From Camelus bactrianus (lineage: Eukaryota; Chordata; Mammalia; Artiodactyla; Camelidae): DNA of 64,000 nucleotides. Below the pieces are notes generated by a model. It had not been told where the DNA came from. It made no database searches and worked only from the letters and a program-made list of their open reading frames with translations. The stretch spans positions 40,768,501-40,832,500 of the forward strand of contig NC_133558.1 in NCBI RefSeq assembly GCF_048773025.1, given 5' to 3'. Below are positions 47,746-60,222 of the stretch, one piece after another. Every line of letters starts with the position of its first letter. The stretch's first letter is position 1. The position numbers and the translations under genes are program-made.

Positions 47746-50700
47746 TGACCTTGATGGCAGCGGCTGACGATCATCACACTGTCTGTGCTGCCTCCCACAC
47801 GTGCAGGGGAGGGGCCTGGGGGCCCAAGGGTGGGCTTGGAAGGGGCAGATGTGAGAACACCCTACACTCACTCTGGACCCAGAGTGAGGACATATTCCCA
47901 TGAGGTCTTTCTGCTCCCATCCTTAGGCTGAGGTCCAGGCAGGCCCTTGGCACCCATCCCTCACCTTTCCGGACCCTGAGAACTGATGTCCTCCAGGCTT
48001 GCCCTCCTATGGAGGCCCTGTGCTCTAGAACTTTCCTGACCCACCCTCCACCCCTGTCAGGGATTCTTTGCTTCCCAAGGTGCTCACCCCAGAGGGATGC
48101 ATTAAAGGCATCTGTCCTTCTTCCCTAAGCGGGGCTTTCTGGAGACACGGCATTAAGACAAAGAGGAGAATTTCAATGATGAATATTATCAGGGCCTGTA
48201 TCAACCTCTCCAAAGCTGGCTTAAACCTTCTGCCTGGAGCTCCTTCCTCCAGGCCTCTAAGGCTCCTGCGCTGCTCTGCCGGTCCTTTCACCATCCCTCC
48301 TCTTGGAGCTGTGCAAGCCCAGATGGCCACCGCGGCCACAGCAGAAGAGCTCAGCACCCCGATCCCTGCCAGACCCTAGGGGGGCAGCCCATCTGAGCAG
48401 CAGATCTCACCTTGGGATCAGCTCCCGCTGTCTCAGGTGCATCAGGCCTCTAGGGGCCATGGGATAGAGCTTAAGCCCTTCCTTCTTCAAAACTGGGAGA
48501 TTTCTGGCAACCTCAGGGAAGGATTTTATATTTTGTCTCCTGCTTCTCTTTAATAGCAATTGGGTGGAAACTGCAGAAAACCCTATGGTCAGCAAAACAT
48601 CCCTCTATAATAAGGAAATAGCAAGAAACCACATTCCAGAATGAACGCCAGGGCAGTTTCGGTGTTTCTTGGAGCCTCTTACTTGTTACATAATGCCTAT
48701 GGTCCAGCCCAGGTGAGCTGGCACCCCTGGAGCTTGGCAAGCCCCCTTTGCTTTGTGAGCCCCCTGCCCTGGGCTGGTCCGGCCCCTAGGAAGGCACAGG
48801 CTTTCTCTGTAATAACAGTTGTCTTTTTAATACTGAATCCTCCCGGTGCCCCTTCTCCCCTGCTCACAGCTCATGTTTCACGGAAAAAACAACAGTTCCC
48901 ATGATGAGCTCAGTGCACAGGCAGGAACTGAATCTGTCGGGCCTTTCTGCTTCCCCACTGGAGGGCTGCGGATCAAGTGATCTGAGGTTTTCGCTTGGAG
49001 CCAACATTCCATGATTCTGTGGTTTTTCTCATAGAGGAAATCTTCTCCCTGTTCTTGAGTCTGCAGATCATGACTGAGGGGGAAGGTTTCCACACAGAGC
49101 CATCAAGTCCCCTCCTAGCTGGCTGTGACTAATCCTGTCTCCTCCCCCACTGAGCAGCGACACACACATGCACACAGGGTATCAGGCAAGCCTGCCTCTC
49201 GTGGGTTGCCTTCTTTCATTCATCCACACATCCAACCAACCATCCATTCATTTGCTTATTCATTCATTTGTTCCATGACTGTTCATTAAGCTCCCACTAG
49301 GTCCTACAGACACAGAGGTGATGGGATCCGCTTCCTGCCTCCAAACTCACAGGCTGGTGGGGGAGGGGCGATGTGCAGCCCAGACAGGCAGTGCTGAGTG
49401 AAAGACCCAGTGCAGCGGTCTGGCGGGGGCTGGCAGGGCAAGTGCCCGCAGCATCCTGGCTGCTTCGCCGTCTCCTCCATCTGCGCTTGCCTACACTGGA
49501 CCTGGCGTGCAGGTGTATGCCTGTGAGGTGCCCTGAACACCTGGGAGATGTCCTCCCAGTCCTGTGCCCAGAGTGTTGGCCAAAGTTCAGGAAGGTCCTG
49601 CAAGTGGGGAAGCTGGAACCATACCCTGGGCCCCTGAATGTTACCAAGCTGGTGACTCTTATCATGGTGGCAGCTAGCAAGGCTCAAGACTCCAATTAAG
49701 ACAGGGTGGAAGTAAACACTTGGGCTTCACTGTAGAATTCCAGAGCCAGCACTGTCATCTACTTCTTGGCAGGCAGGGAAACTGAGGCATAGATTGGACA
49801 AGTCATCTGCCTGGTGTCCTCAGCTAGGAAGAGGCTGAGCTGGGAGAATGCCCCGGTCCCCTGACTCCAGGCTGGCCTCCAGCAGGCTCTGGTTCAGCCA
49901 CACTGCTGTAATCGCTTACACCCCCGCTTCTTAGACCCTTCCCTGGGCAGTCCTGAATCAGATGGCCTGGCCACAGCAAATGCCACTGTGCTAGCAGACA
50001 GGGGTGCGCTCATCCCCTGAGATGGCGTGGCAGGACTGTGGTGGCAGCCTGGGCTTCTGCTGCTGTCTGAAATCATGGATGAAAATGGCTTGCCTGTGGT
50101 CTATTGATGCCTGATACTCTATCATCAGATTGGGGAAGTCAAATTAAACGTGTCTGGTTTCCCCTGAGGGCCTGGGAACTGCACAGAGGCCAGGGACCAG
50201 GGGCCAAGAGGAACAGGGCCATAAGTCCCCTTTTACAACATCAAAGCCAGAGGCTGCAGGCTGCACCTAGTGGGTCTGTTGGAAGCAACAGGCAGTTCCC
50301 AGGGACTGGCAAAGAGAGACCAGCCCTCCAGTCTGAAGAACAGGCTCAGACTCAGGCTGCAGAAGCATCTGACCCTCGTGGAAAACACACAGGAAACAGC
50401 TCAGGATGGAAGGGCCCTGGGACTGCCCTGGAACTTCCTGTGGCCAATGGGGCAGAGGCTAGGAGACTAGAGTGGTATGAGTTGGCAGTGACTGTGGCTG
50501 GTTCCAAATGGGACTTCAGGGACACTGGGTAATGTTCAGAGAAGGGCAGAGGGACAAGTGCCCAAGGGAGTGCAAACTCCTCTCCTGTCATGAGCAAAAC
50601 ACAGGAATGTGGACCTCTTCTCTCCAGCTCGATGCTGACCTGGGCCAGCCAACAAGAGGCAGAAACCAGACCCCCCAAGCCCTACTCGAGCTGAAATAAA

Positions 50701-50878
50701 ACTGCCCTTCCCCAAGATGGCTTGACCCTCTGTGGGCTTCAGGTCTAATGCAGTTCCACCTTTTTACTCAGCCTTCCACCTTTGGCCACATTGGCCTTCC
50801 TCTTTTCAGGCCCCCAGGTTCCAACTTTCCTTGGCTGGATGATGAAGACTGTGAGGGCACAGGGATAATAGGCTGGGC
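47746..50878. other. Non-coding with L2 and MIR relics
   Basis: L2 3' sequence in minus orientation lies at about 49,220-49,370 ('tcattaagctcccactaggt'). A MIR-like fragment lies at about 49,750-49,850 ('gggaaactgaggcatagatt'). The open frames at 48,025-48,379, 49,297-49,699 and 50,104-50,532 have no recognised domain. Confidence 0.45.
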
Positions 50879-51069
50879 CAGTGGCGTCCACACTTGAAAA
50901 TCCAATATCCAGATCATCTTGGAGGGATTGTTAAAGCAGAGTGCCAGGCCCCATCCCCAGAGTTTCTGACTCAGTAGGTCTGTGATGGGTCCTAAGAACA
51001 TGCATTTTGAATGAATTCCTGAGTGATGCTGATGCTGCAAGTCCAGGGACCACACTTTGAGAACCACTG
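50879..51069 (-). mobile_element. MER5A (hAT-Charlie) copy
   Basis: The ends 'cagtggcgtccacacttg' and 'actttgagaaccactg' are present, with 'ccccatccccagagtttctg' and 'actcagtaggtctg' between them. This is the usual layout of the MER5A non-autonomous hAT element. The flanking 8-mers are only partly alike, as expected at this age. Strand assignment is by convention. Confidence 0.85.
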
Positions 51070-51079
51070 TGCTAAGCAA

Positions 51080-51700
51080 TGAGCAGATGAGGAAGGGGGC
51101 ACCTGTAGCTGGCATGGCCAAGGAAGGCCTCCCTGAGGTGACATTGAGCTGGGACCTGAAGGACAAGGAAGAGCCAGACATGCAAAGGTCTGGGGAATCC
51201 TACCCTCTTCTGTGGCACAGGTGCTGGGACAGTCTGGCAAAGCCTTAGGACTTCTTCCCCAAATGATGTTTTTAGATGCATAAAATAATATGCAAAGTGT
51301 TTCATAGGAAAATTAATTAAATTCGGTGAAATGGAAATCCACCTCATCCTATGGACCCGCTGGTTAAGAACCCCTAGGGAAAAAGTGGGGAAGAGGGAAC
51401 AGCAAGTGCAAAGACTCTGGGGTGGAAATGAACTTGGCAGGTTTGAGCTCAGACCAGGGGCCGAGCTTAGTGGGAGGAGAGGAGTAAAGGCAGTGGCCTG
51501 GGGCAGTGGGACTGGCTCTCACCTGTGTTCCCAGTGTGCTGGAAGATGTCACTTTTAAACAGGGCATTGTGGTGGTCAGATTCATGTTCTAAAAGATCAC
51601 TTTGGCTGCTGGATGGGGGATGGGATGTTAGGGGGACAAGAGGGAAGGCAGGAGGCCTATGATGGGGGCTGCCAGCCCTGGGTGATACACAGGACCTGTC
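51080..51700 (+). repeat. Old interspersed repeat, L2-like
   Basis: The order 'gaggtgacattgagctggga', 'ggaacagcaagtgcaaaga', 'ctctggggtggaaatgaac' and 'aagatcactttggctgctgg' is a familiar ancient mammalian repeat. I think it belongs to the L2 group but cannot be sure. Confidence 0.4.
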
Positions 51701-51889
51701 TTTGACTCAGAGCATGCAGACCCAGGGGAGCCTGGGGAGTCCAAAGGGACTTGGGAGGCATAATTGACTGAAATGCCTGTGTTGGACACAGGGCAGAGGC
51801 AAGGGAGGACCGGGGTTTGGGGTTAGAGCCTAGGGCTGACTCCATCCCTAGTCCACCACGCCACTTTGACCAGTTGCTTCCCCTTCTGC

Positions 51890-52600
51890 CCTAGTGCGTA
51901 AAGGGAGGGGTGGACTAGACTCTAATTGCGAGGCTGGAAGTGCTCCGTGGGGGCGTGGCGAACCCCTGGCTGAGAAGGGCTGTTTGCCCGGGGAGGGCGA
52001 TGCCCGCGGCGGGGCGCCCCGGTGGCTGCCCAGCCTGGCTGCGGGCCGCTCTGCGGGCAGAGGGGGCGGCGGCCGCGACGCCGGGTGGCCGAGCGCCTGG
52101 GCGGCGAGGGGCCGCGGCGCCCCCGCCCGGCTGCCGGCGGCGGCGGGGCCGGGTCCGGCCGGGCCGAACCAGGGCAGTGGGAGCCCAAGGGAGGCTCCGG
52201 CGGCCGCGCGGGGGGACGCTAGCGCCCTCCTCCTCCGGCTCGGCCTGCTCTTCCTGCTGCTCCATCTGCTCCTCCTCCTCTGGGCAGAGCGTTTCGGGGG
52301 GGGGAAGGGAGTGGCAGAGGGACAGAAAGCAGCTGGCCAGCTCCGCACGGCCCACCAGGGCAGCGAGTGCTCAAGAGGAAAAGCTACCGCCTCCTGGCCC
52401 GGGCTCCCACCCGCCCGCATCCCCACTCCCGAGGTCCCGCGCCAGAGGCCTGGGGGAGGAGGCTCTCCCCACCAGCCGGATCCTGCTGCTCCCCCGCAGG
52501 GAAGTGCTTCTCCTGCTTCACTGCCACAGCCCCTCATTCCCTCCCTCAGATCCTTAAGCTGCAGCCTGGAGATTGCGTCTGGGAGGCGCTGTCATTTACT
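51890..52600. promoter_or_regulatory. CpG island without an identified gene
   Basis: Dense CpG from about 51,940 to 52,230 (for example 'ggcggccgcgacgccgggtg') is followed by CTC-rich sequence. It looks like a promoter-type CpG island. Long frames are open on both strands. The plus one contains the hydrophobic run LLFLLLHLLLLLW but has no ATG ahead of it, so it depends on a non-AUG start or an upstream exon. I recognise no gene. Confidence 0.55.
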
Positions 52601-52714
52601 CAGTCAACAAACTTTACTGAAAAACCTCTCCTTGCTGGCACAGAGCTGGGCCCTGGTTGCTACACAAGCTAAGAGCCAGTCCGTGCCCTGGAGGAGCACC
52701 AGTCTGATGGTGGG

Positions 52715-52800
52715 GACAGTGACATGAACCGAGCACCCATTTCTTGCCAGGTTTTGAAGGTACTTAGTGTTATTCCCATTTACAGATGAGGAGACAGATA
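52715..52800 (-). repeat. MIR fragment
   Basis: 'gtgttattcccatttacaga' followed by 'tgaggagacagata' is a short MIR core. Confidence 0.45.
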
Positions 52801-52859
52801 TGTACACGATAGACTAAGATAACAGACAGGTGAAATTACCTTTGCAATACAGTATAAAA

Positions 52860-53580
52860 AATCCTAGAGAAGTGAACCTCTTAGAATACATAGATCTCTT
52901 ACAAAACCCACCAGAATGGCTACAATTAAAAAAAACTGAAAATATCAAGTATTGTCAGGGATGAGGAGCAACTGGAATTTTCCCGCACTACTGGTAGGAG
53001 TGTAAATTGGTATGAACACTTTAGAAAATATTTGCAAGTGTCCATTAAAGCTAAACCTGCAAAAACCCCCATGATGCAACACTTCCACCCCCAACTACAC
53101 TGAGTGCTTATATCCAACAAAAGGCATATAAAAGAATGTTTATAGAAGCTTTATTCATATATAATAACCCCAAACTGGAAACAACCCCAATGTCCATCAT
53201 CAAGCAAAAGGGAAAATAATTGTGGCATAAGCACACGGTGGAATATCATGCAGCAATAAAAAAGACTGACTTAATGCTGCAAACAACATAGATGGGTCTT
53301 ACAGACACTATTCAGAGAAAAAAGTACATATTATTTAATTCCACTGATATGAAATTTTGGGACAGGAAAACTGACCTAAGGTGATAGAGATCAGAATAGT
53401 TCCTACCTTAAGAGATACCTGACCAGGGGAACACAGGGAGCCTTTGTGAAGGCTGGGAATGCTCTAAGTCTTGATCTGGGCAGTGTTTACACTGATGTAA
53501 ACATGTGTAAGAAGTAGTCAAGTTCCACACTAAAGATCTGTGCACTTTACTTTATGAAAGTTAAGTAAGGACAGCAAGGA
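52860..53580 (+). repeat. L1M 3' region
   Basis: The series 'ccaccagaatggctacaatt', 'tggtaggagtgtaaattggt', 'caccccaactacactgag' and 'aatatcatgcagcaataaaa' is the conserved 3' order of an L1M element. Confidence 0.75.
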
Positions 53581-53639
53581 CAGTAAGGACAAGTCAGGAA
53601 GAACAAAGTCTGACAGGCAAAGAATATAAAATGGTAATT

Positions 53640-54180
53640 CCCAGAAAGAGAAGTCCTAAGAGCCAATGGGTATTTGAAAAGATACTCAATCTCATTAGTA
53701 ATAAGATAAGCAGATGCTGAAACATGGTATTACTCGACACCCATCATAATGGCAAAGATCTGCAAAGTGGGTAGGTACCCAGTGTGGGCCAGGATGTGGG
53801 GAGGTAGGGGCTGGAGCACTGCTGGAGCCCAGGCAGGTAACTGGTTGGTTCAGGCAGTGAGGAAGCAGTCAGGCCAGCAGCCCTGAGTACATAAAGTAAG
53901 TGCACAGCTTGGGTCCCAGAGACCCGGCTCTCAGTGCTTGTGCAGACCGGCAAGGGGACTGGAAGAATGGCATGTTCAGCACGGTGTTATTTATTTATGG
54001 GAGTGCTGCATTGGGGGCAACCTTGGTGTTCATCAAAGGCAGGGATAAGTAAAGTGGTGGGGACACATTGTGAGTGTGCGCAGCAGTTAGAAGCAACAAA
54101 CTTTCGATTGCAGAGTATGCAGAGTGGAGCTCAAAGAGTAAGGTCAAGTGAAACAAGTAAGAAACAGAGCTAGATTTACA
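53640..54180 (+). repeat. Second L1M fragment
   Basis: The sequence repeats the same L1 3' order ('ctcaatctcattagtaataa', 'cacccatcataatggcaaag') with lower identity, so it is a separate copy or a duplicated segment. Confidence 0.6.
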
Positions 54181-54218
54181 GCCTAGTACTGTGTATGCAA
54201 GTTAATCACCCCCGCTGC

Positions 54219-54243
54219 CACACACACACACACACACACACAC
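54219..54243 (+). repeat. (CA)n microsatellite
   Basis: About twelve CA units occur in a row. Confidence 0.95.
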
Positions 54244-54359
54244 CCCAGCTCTGAGCATTTTAAGAGGATATGTTCATGGTTAAAGGAACATATCAGAGTG
54301 GGTGCTTAAGGGAGAGCAAGAGTAAAGATTAGGGATGAAGGAGAAAAATGTAATAAAAT

Positions 54360-54640
54360 ATGATCCAGTCATTCTAATTTGAGAGAGACATGAAAGCGCA
54401 TGTGCACACAAGTGTTCTGTCTGCATGCTCACAGAGTTTTACTTGTGATAGCCAAAAAGTGGAAGCAGCCCCAATGTCCATTAACAGGTGACTGGATGAA
54501 CAAATTGTACGATAACCATACACTAGAATGCTACCCAACAATTAAAGAGGAAAAACCACTAATACAACATGGATGACCGCAAAATAATCATGCTGAATGA
54601 AAGAATCCAGACAGTATGATTCCATTGATGTACACTTCTA
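54360..54640 (+). repeat. Third L1M fragment
   Basis: 'acttgtgatagccaaaaagt', 'ccccaatgtccattaacagg' and 'tatgattccattgatgtaca' follow L1M 3' order. Confidence 0.7.
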
Positions 54641-54689
54641 GAACAACCCAAGTCTCTCTGTTGCACTACTCAGCTCTGCCCTAGTAGCG

Positions 54690-54810
54690 TGAAAGCACCC
54701 AGAGGCAACAGAAACAAATGGACATGACTGCATTGCAATAAAACTTTATTTATAAAAACAGACAATAGTCTGGATTTGACCTACAGATTACAATTTGCTC
54801 ATGGCTGGAT
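54690..54810 (-). repeat. hAT-type fragment
   Basis: 'ttgcaataaaactttattta' followed by 'gtctggatttgacc' is the reverse of the short hAT family also seen at 33.0 kb and 60.2 kb. Confidence 0.6.
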
Positions 54811-55199
54811 TTGATTATTGTTTGGTGGTTATTTTCTCCTTTCTCCCTTCCTCTTGCCCCCCGATTCTGGGCTCAACCGTGAAACTTATTTTAGCTAATG
54901 GCTGTTAGCAGATGTAGGACAAACAGAGACTTGACACATGCTTATGTATTTCCGCTTGCCCTCGTAGGCTTCTGTCATTGCCATGAGAATATACCTTGGA
55001 TAGAGCACTGGTCCAAGGATAAGACAAACATGGAACAGCTCAGTCTAGATCCACAGCTGACATCTGGTTAACCTGCAAACGTGATGAAGAATAAATGACA
55101 ATTGATTTAAGTAACTGAGTTTAGGGGTGGCTTGTTACACAGCATTATTGTGGCAATAGCTGACACAGCTGGATATCTCACTATCCAGTTAATACAACA
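54811..55199. other. No feature seen
   Basis: No gene or named repeat is recognised. Confidence 0.35.
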
Positions 55200-55570
55200 C
55201 ATCCATGAATTATCTTCTGTCCCAAACTTGCTCATTATCCTCTTTCCCTCCTTCATATACCCAGCAGCACAGGCATGGTCCAACCCGCTTATCCCTGGTC
55301 TCCAGTCATGTGATGGATTTCCAGGTTCTGTTTATCCTGCCCTTTTCATTAATCTCATCACAGTTCAGTACTGTTTATCCCTACTGTGGCTACCCTTTGT
55401 CATCTCTCTTCAGTATTGCTGCAACAGTCTTTCAACAGGCCTTCCTTTCTTTTGCCTCTGGTATTTCCAATAGAGTCATCATGTTACCCCCAAAGCCAAC
55501 TTCCTGAAGCAAATGGTGAACCACGTCACCTCTCTACAAAAACCAGGAATGGCTCCCCTCCAGTTTCCAT
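55200..55570 (-). repeat. L2 internal/3' fragment
   Basis: 'cttcagtattgctgcaacag', 'cttcctgaagcaaatggtga', 'ccacgtcacctctctacaaa' and 'ccaggaatggctcccctc' match reversed L2 sequence. The 113-130 codon plus-strand frames here are by-products. Confidence 0.5.
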
Positions 55571-55795
55571 GAAGGGGTTTAAAATTTGGTGTCAGGAGGC
55601 ATGGAAAGGGAGGGATGGATTTCTGTCAGCAAACCTCCTTGGTTCTGGTCTCTCCTCCCCCTACTCTGTCTTGCCCAGCGGTAGGCATCTCCACCTGCCA
55701 CCTCCCCCATGCCACTCGACAGCTGGGGTGCAGAACTCAGCTCCGCTGCACCATGAAGGATTCAGCAGACTTCCATGATGTTCAGGCAGCACAGC

Positions 55796-56148
55796 TTAGA
55801 GAGCCAACCTACTGGAAGTTGGGTACTGTAAACAACAAACATTTACTTCTCACAGTTCTGGAGGCTGGGAAGTTCAAGATCAAGTCACTGGTAGATTCTG
55901 TGTCTGGTGACGATCTGCCGCCTGGTTCACAGATGGCTGTCTTCTTGGAGTGTCCTTACCCGGTGGGAGGGGTGAGGGGGTGCTCTGGGATCCCTTATAT
56001 AGGGGCACTAACCCCATTCATGAGGGCTCCACCCTCATGACCTGAGCATTTCCCAAAGGTTCCATCTCCTAATACAGTTCCCCTAGGGGTTACAGTTTCA
56101 ACAAATAAATCTCACATGTGGGGGGACACAGACATTCAGTCCATAGCC
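55796..56148 (-). mobile_element. MaLR-type LTR (MLT1/MST group), fossil
   Basis: This is a solitary LTR in minus orientation. The reversed copy starts near 'gctatggactgaatgtctgt' and includes 'cctcatgaatggggttagtg', 'cagcctccagaactgtgaga' and a TATA-like 'cccctatataagg'. The family is old (early placental). No internal region is seen next to it, and the copy is decayed. Confidence 0.7.
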
Positions 56149-57840
56149 CTGAGTGTCTTAGCCTGGTTCCCTAGAAGCGTGCCTCAGGTGGGGGTTTGTG
56201 TGCAAGTGACTTATTAGGAGAGAAAAGTGTGGGAGGTGGGAGGGGTAGGAGAACAGGGGAGAGGAAGGAGTCAAGCAAGTGTGAGTTTTGAAGTGATTCC
56301 AACCTCAGCCCAATTTTTGGGGTAGCTCTGAAGTGTACATTACATCTCAGAGTGTGCATCTCCTGCACAAGTCAGTCACTAGCTGCTGGCTGCCTGTGTG
56401 TGTGCAAGTGCATATGTGAGTGTGGAGAGTGGTGGACATCAACTCCTGGGCACCTCCCGCTTTGCAGCGGTGAGTAGCTTGGAGAGGAAATGGCTCTAGT
56501 GGCCCGGAGCAGCCTTCTGAAGATCATAGATGCAAGCCTTTAAAAGCAAAGTACACAGAAACTGAGGAAGATTCACAGACCCAATGAAGGGAATTTGAGT
56601 GGGAGCATTTATAGTGTCTGCTATCAAGGGCAAAAGATTGTGGTTTTTTTTTTTAAGAGAAGGCAATTAACATTTATTAAAGTTCTACTTTGCAACAAGA
56701 GCTTTATGGACATTATTTTATTTAATTTTCTAAAAAGAGAAAGAAAACTCCACTTACAAAGTGTCAAAGCCTGCCCCAATTCAAACAGAGTTTCCTGCTG
56801 TCCTTCACATGCCTTTCACTTAATATACCCAGTACCTGGTGAGTTACTGCCATGTGCCCATTTTACAGATGAAGGACCCCAAAGCTTAGATCATTTTGGA
56901 AAGTAGGGGAACTGGTCTTGAGGTCAGGCCTTGTGACCTTGCACACCCAGGGCTCTGGCCCTTATGGCACAGTTGTTTCCTGCCTAGATTGGGAGTAACT
57001 TGAAAATGGGATCCATATTTCATGTTTTAAAATCCTATTTAAAATAAAGGGTACAAATTTCAATCCACAAAATCCCACATGCAAAAAAAAAAAAAGTAAC
57101 AATCTTTTTGTAACTAATCTTTACTCTAAGTCTTAGTTCCCCTGACTGGTGGAAACACTCTCAGTCAGCTCATGGTTCCTCTGACTTTCTCCTGTCCCTG
57201 CACGAGGGGTTCCTCAGGCTGGATAACTCACCCTTTCCTTCAGGGCTGCCCTTGCACACACAGGCGCCTGCCTGCTCTGCTGGGCCACGGGCACTTGCTG
57301 ATCTCACCGACCCCTGCCTGCCTGCACACCCCACTCAGACATTTCCACTTCAGTTGTTGCCATATCTTCATTGCTGTCAGATTTTCTGAACCTACCTGGC
57401 TCTGTCACCCCCATTTTACCAGGCATGGGATGGAGCACTGTCCGCGGACACATCTGCATCTTAATGCTCTTTGCTTCCTCTCCAGTTTCTTACTGGTAAC
57501 CACGGGCGTCGTCTAGCTCTGGGTTCCAAGCCTTGCTCTGACATGGAACATTCTCCCAAATTGGTTGCTTCTGCTAAAATCCTCCCCATTACCTCTGGGT
57601 CCTCAACTCAGAAGTCAGGAAAAGTCTCACTTTCCCATTTTCCTCTATCATCCTGACTCATTATTCCTCTTCTGAGGCAAAACATCCCACATGCTATGTC
57701 TGCTAGAATATGAAAAGGGCCAGGGGGCCCAAAGAAATACAAGAATCAAAGGAGGAAAAAGAAACCACAGTTAACACTTCGAAATATTATCTAAGCACAG
57801 TGGCAACACACTCATGCCATAGTAAAATTTCCTGATTTTA
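56149..57840. other. Non-coding, MIR relic
   Basis: A MIR in minus orientation lies at about 56,800-56,960 ('ccattttacagatgaaggac'). The 114-codon frame at 57,172-57,516 shows no domain. Confidence 0.4.
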
Positions 57841-57844
57841 TTGA

Positions 57845-58085
57845 TTTTGAGGTGTGCCAACATGTTGTGATAAACCAGCTGGGTTTGAATCCCAGCCCTA
57901 CCACTTGCTGTGTGGTCTGGGACAAGTTACCTACCCTGTCTGTGCCTAATTTGCCTCATGTTTGAAATGAGAATAACAATAACTTAATAGAGTTGTTATA
58001 ATGATTAAATTAACAAATGTATGAAAAGCATGGAGAATAGTGCCTGGCACATAATAAATGCTTAATGAACATTATTATTATGGGG
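57845..58085 (+). repeat. MIR SINE, nearly full length
   Basis: The tRNA-like head 'gggtttgaatcccagcccta', core 'tgtgcctaatttgcctcatg' and tail 'tgcctggcacataataaatg' are in order. Confidence 0.85.
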
Positions 58086-59334
58086 TGTTGAGTCCATGGT
58101 CTGACTTAGACCATTGGAAACCCACTCAAAAGATGACTCAAAGATGATTCAAAGCCTAGTTGGGGACTGGGGTGATGTCCTGATACTGTCTGGCTTGGTG
58201 CCTCCCACACCCTCTGCATTTGTCTCTAACAGCTGTCATCAGGAGATTAAAGTTGCCACTTTGAGGGGTCAAGTAACAGGCACTGTGGCTTGGCATGGAA
58301 ATAAAGTCCTTCATATTCACTGGCAATTATATAAAGGAAAATGAAGTATTTATAATAAGAAATCAAATTGATTTGTTTTCCAAAATCATAATCCATAGAA
58401 ACCAAACAGAATGAGGATGAACAGAAAGAATCTATATCCTGGAGCCGGCCTACACCTTAGAGGTCATCCACGCAGTTCTTCCTGCATTAAGGACAAGGGG
58501 GTCTGGGGTGGGAGAAGGGGGAGGGACTCGCCCAGGACCACACTGAACCACAGCAGGGCTGGGTCTAGAACCAGGTGATCTGCTTTCCAGTTGTGGCTCT
58601 GACTTCATCCAGTCACCCCAGTTCTCCAGGACGCCCTAGCAAAGGCACACATCTTGGGCAAGCTTTGTCCTCTAAATCCCCTTGTACTTCCCTCCCCTGA
58701 CAAACTGAGAATGAAGAAACTGCAAAGTCCATTGACCTCCCTGCCTCAAAGCCTAGGGCCAGTCTTAGCGTGACTCCCAGACTGCGGCCCCGGGGCAACC
58801 CATTTTCTTTCTCTAAGCATTAAAAGATTTCTCTTTTGAAAGTGCATAATGCAGCCTGACCTGCTGACTTGGAAGAGCAGTGAGGATTGGGATGTGATAA
58901 TGTAGCCAAAATGTTTAGAGCTTAAGTGGACATAAATAAGAAGTGTGTGGGGGGTTGACCCCTCCCTCAGATGTGTGGACTCTACCTATCATGAGTTTAA
59001 AATGTTAGCAATCAATATACAGCAGGACAGTTGTGCCTGTTACAAAAGGACATGTATCGAGGACCCCCCGAGTCACTGAGTCCACAGCTCCTGACCCTGC
59101 AGGAAGAGTCCCTGCTGGCAGTAACCAAACAAGACTGAGCCTTGTGGGCCTTTGTCCAACACCCCCCCCGCTTCCGGGATGTCCCAGTCCTTCCTTGTGC
59201 GCTTCGCTGTCCGTGTTTCCTAACTAGAGACCACTAACTGAGGTGGGGTCCTGGCCAGAGGCTCTGATTCATTCTTTTAGGAAGTGGGCCCCTGGCTCCT
59301 TGTTTCTAAAAATCTCCATGCTGCTTTAGAAGAC
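58086..59334. other. No gene seen
   Basis: A MIR-like stretch lies at about 58,440-58,610. Nothing else is recognised. Confidence 0.4.
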
Positions 59335-59510
59335 AGGATTTTTTAAAGAGGGCTTTTATCCAGCTCATGAATTTCTCTTCTATTCCAAGGTTTTTGACAG
59401 GTTTCATCGTAAATGAATAAATGAATATTAGATTTGTCAAATGTATTTTTCTGCATCTACTGAGGTGATAATGTGTTTTTTTTGTTATTGTTTTCTTAAC
59501 AGAAAGTAAT
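59335..59510 (-). repeat. Inverted L1 ORF2 segment
   Basis: 'atttgtcaaatgtatttttc' and 'tgcatctactgaggtgataa' are the reverse complement of the L1 reverse-transcriptase region. The plus-strand L1 that starts directly after it suggests one element with an inverted 5' part, as twin priming produces. Confidence 0.6.
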
Positions 59511-59614
59511 TAAAGGGGATCTAAATAAATTGATATAGTTTCCAATTTTATCAATTGGAAGAACCCATATTGTTAAAATGGAAATTCTCTCAAATTGATC
59601 TATAGACTCACTAA

Positions 59615-59646
59615 GTTAGGTTTAGGGTTAGGTTTAGTGTTAGGGG
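59615..59646 (+). repeat. Telomere-like hexamer tract
   Basis: Five consecutive hexamers read GTTAGG, TTTAGG, GTTAGG, TTTAGT, GTTAGG, a degenerate interstitial TTAGGG-type array. It stands at the left edge of an insertion into L1 ORF2. Confidence 0.7.
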
Positions 59647-60222
59647 CACAGAAGTTCAGAGGACCTCAAATTTGCCCTGGAAGAAATGCTTGAACCTACT
59701 TATGAGTTCTAATTTCACAGCCCCAAACTCTAAACAATCAAAATACAATTTGGAGATCAGTCTAATGGAGACAGAGGGATAGGCTGCAGTTTGGGGGTCT
59801 CTCTGGAGTGCCAGCCTGTCCTGTGGTCTGAAGGTGGGCGGAGGCATTCACTAATCTCTGACAAAATCTTAGATCAGTTTTGTTTTTTGTTTTGTTTTAT
59901 TTTTGCAGAAATTGATAGATTGATCCTAAAATCTATATGGAAATACAAACAATTTAGAATGGTCAAAATAATGTTGAAACTTGTACTTCTTGATTTTAAA
60001 ACTTACTACAAAGCTACAGTTATCAAGAAAGTGTAGTACTGGCAAAAGGATAGACACGCAGCTCAATGGAACACAGCAGAGAGTCCAGAAATAGTGCTTC
60101 ATTATGGTCAATAGGTTTTCAACAAAGAAATTAAGGCAATTCAATAGGGAAAAGATAATCTTTTCCAGCAAATGGAGCTGGGGCAATTGGATATCTACCT
60201 GCAAAAAGTAATATTTAGACCA

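Noticed and set aside
51894-52727. 277-codon frame with a hydrophobic segment
   Set aside because: It begins at a GTG, has no ATG before the hydrophobic run and lies in a CpG island with open frames on both strands. It is kept only as a finding about the island.
57880-57905. tRNA-like B box
   Set aside because: It is part of a MIR SINE, whose head is tRNA-derived.
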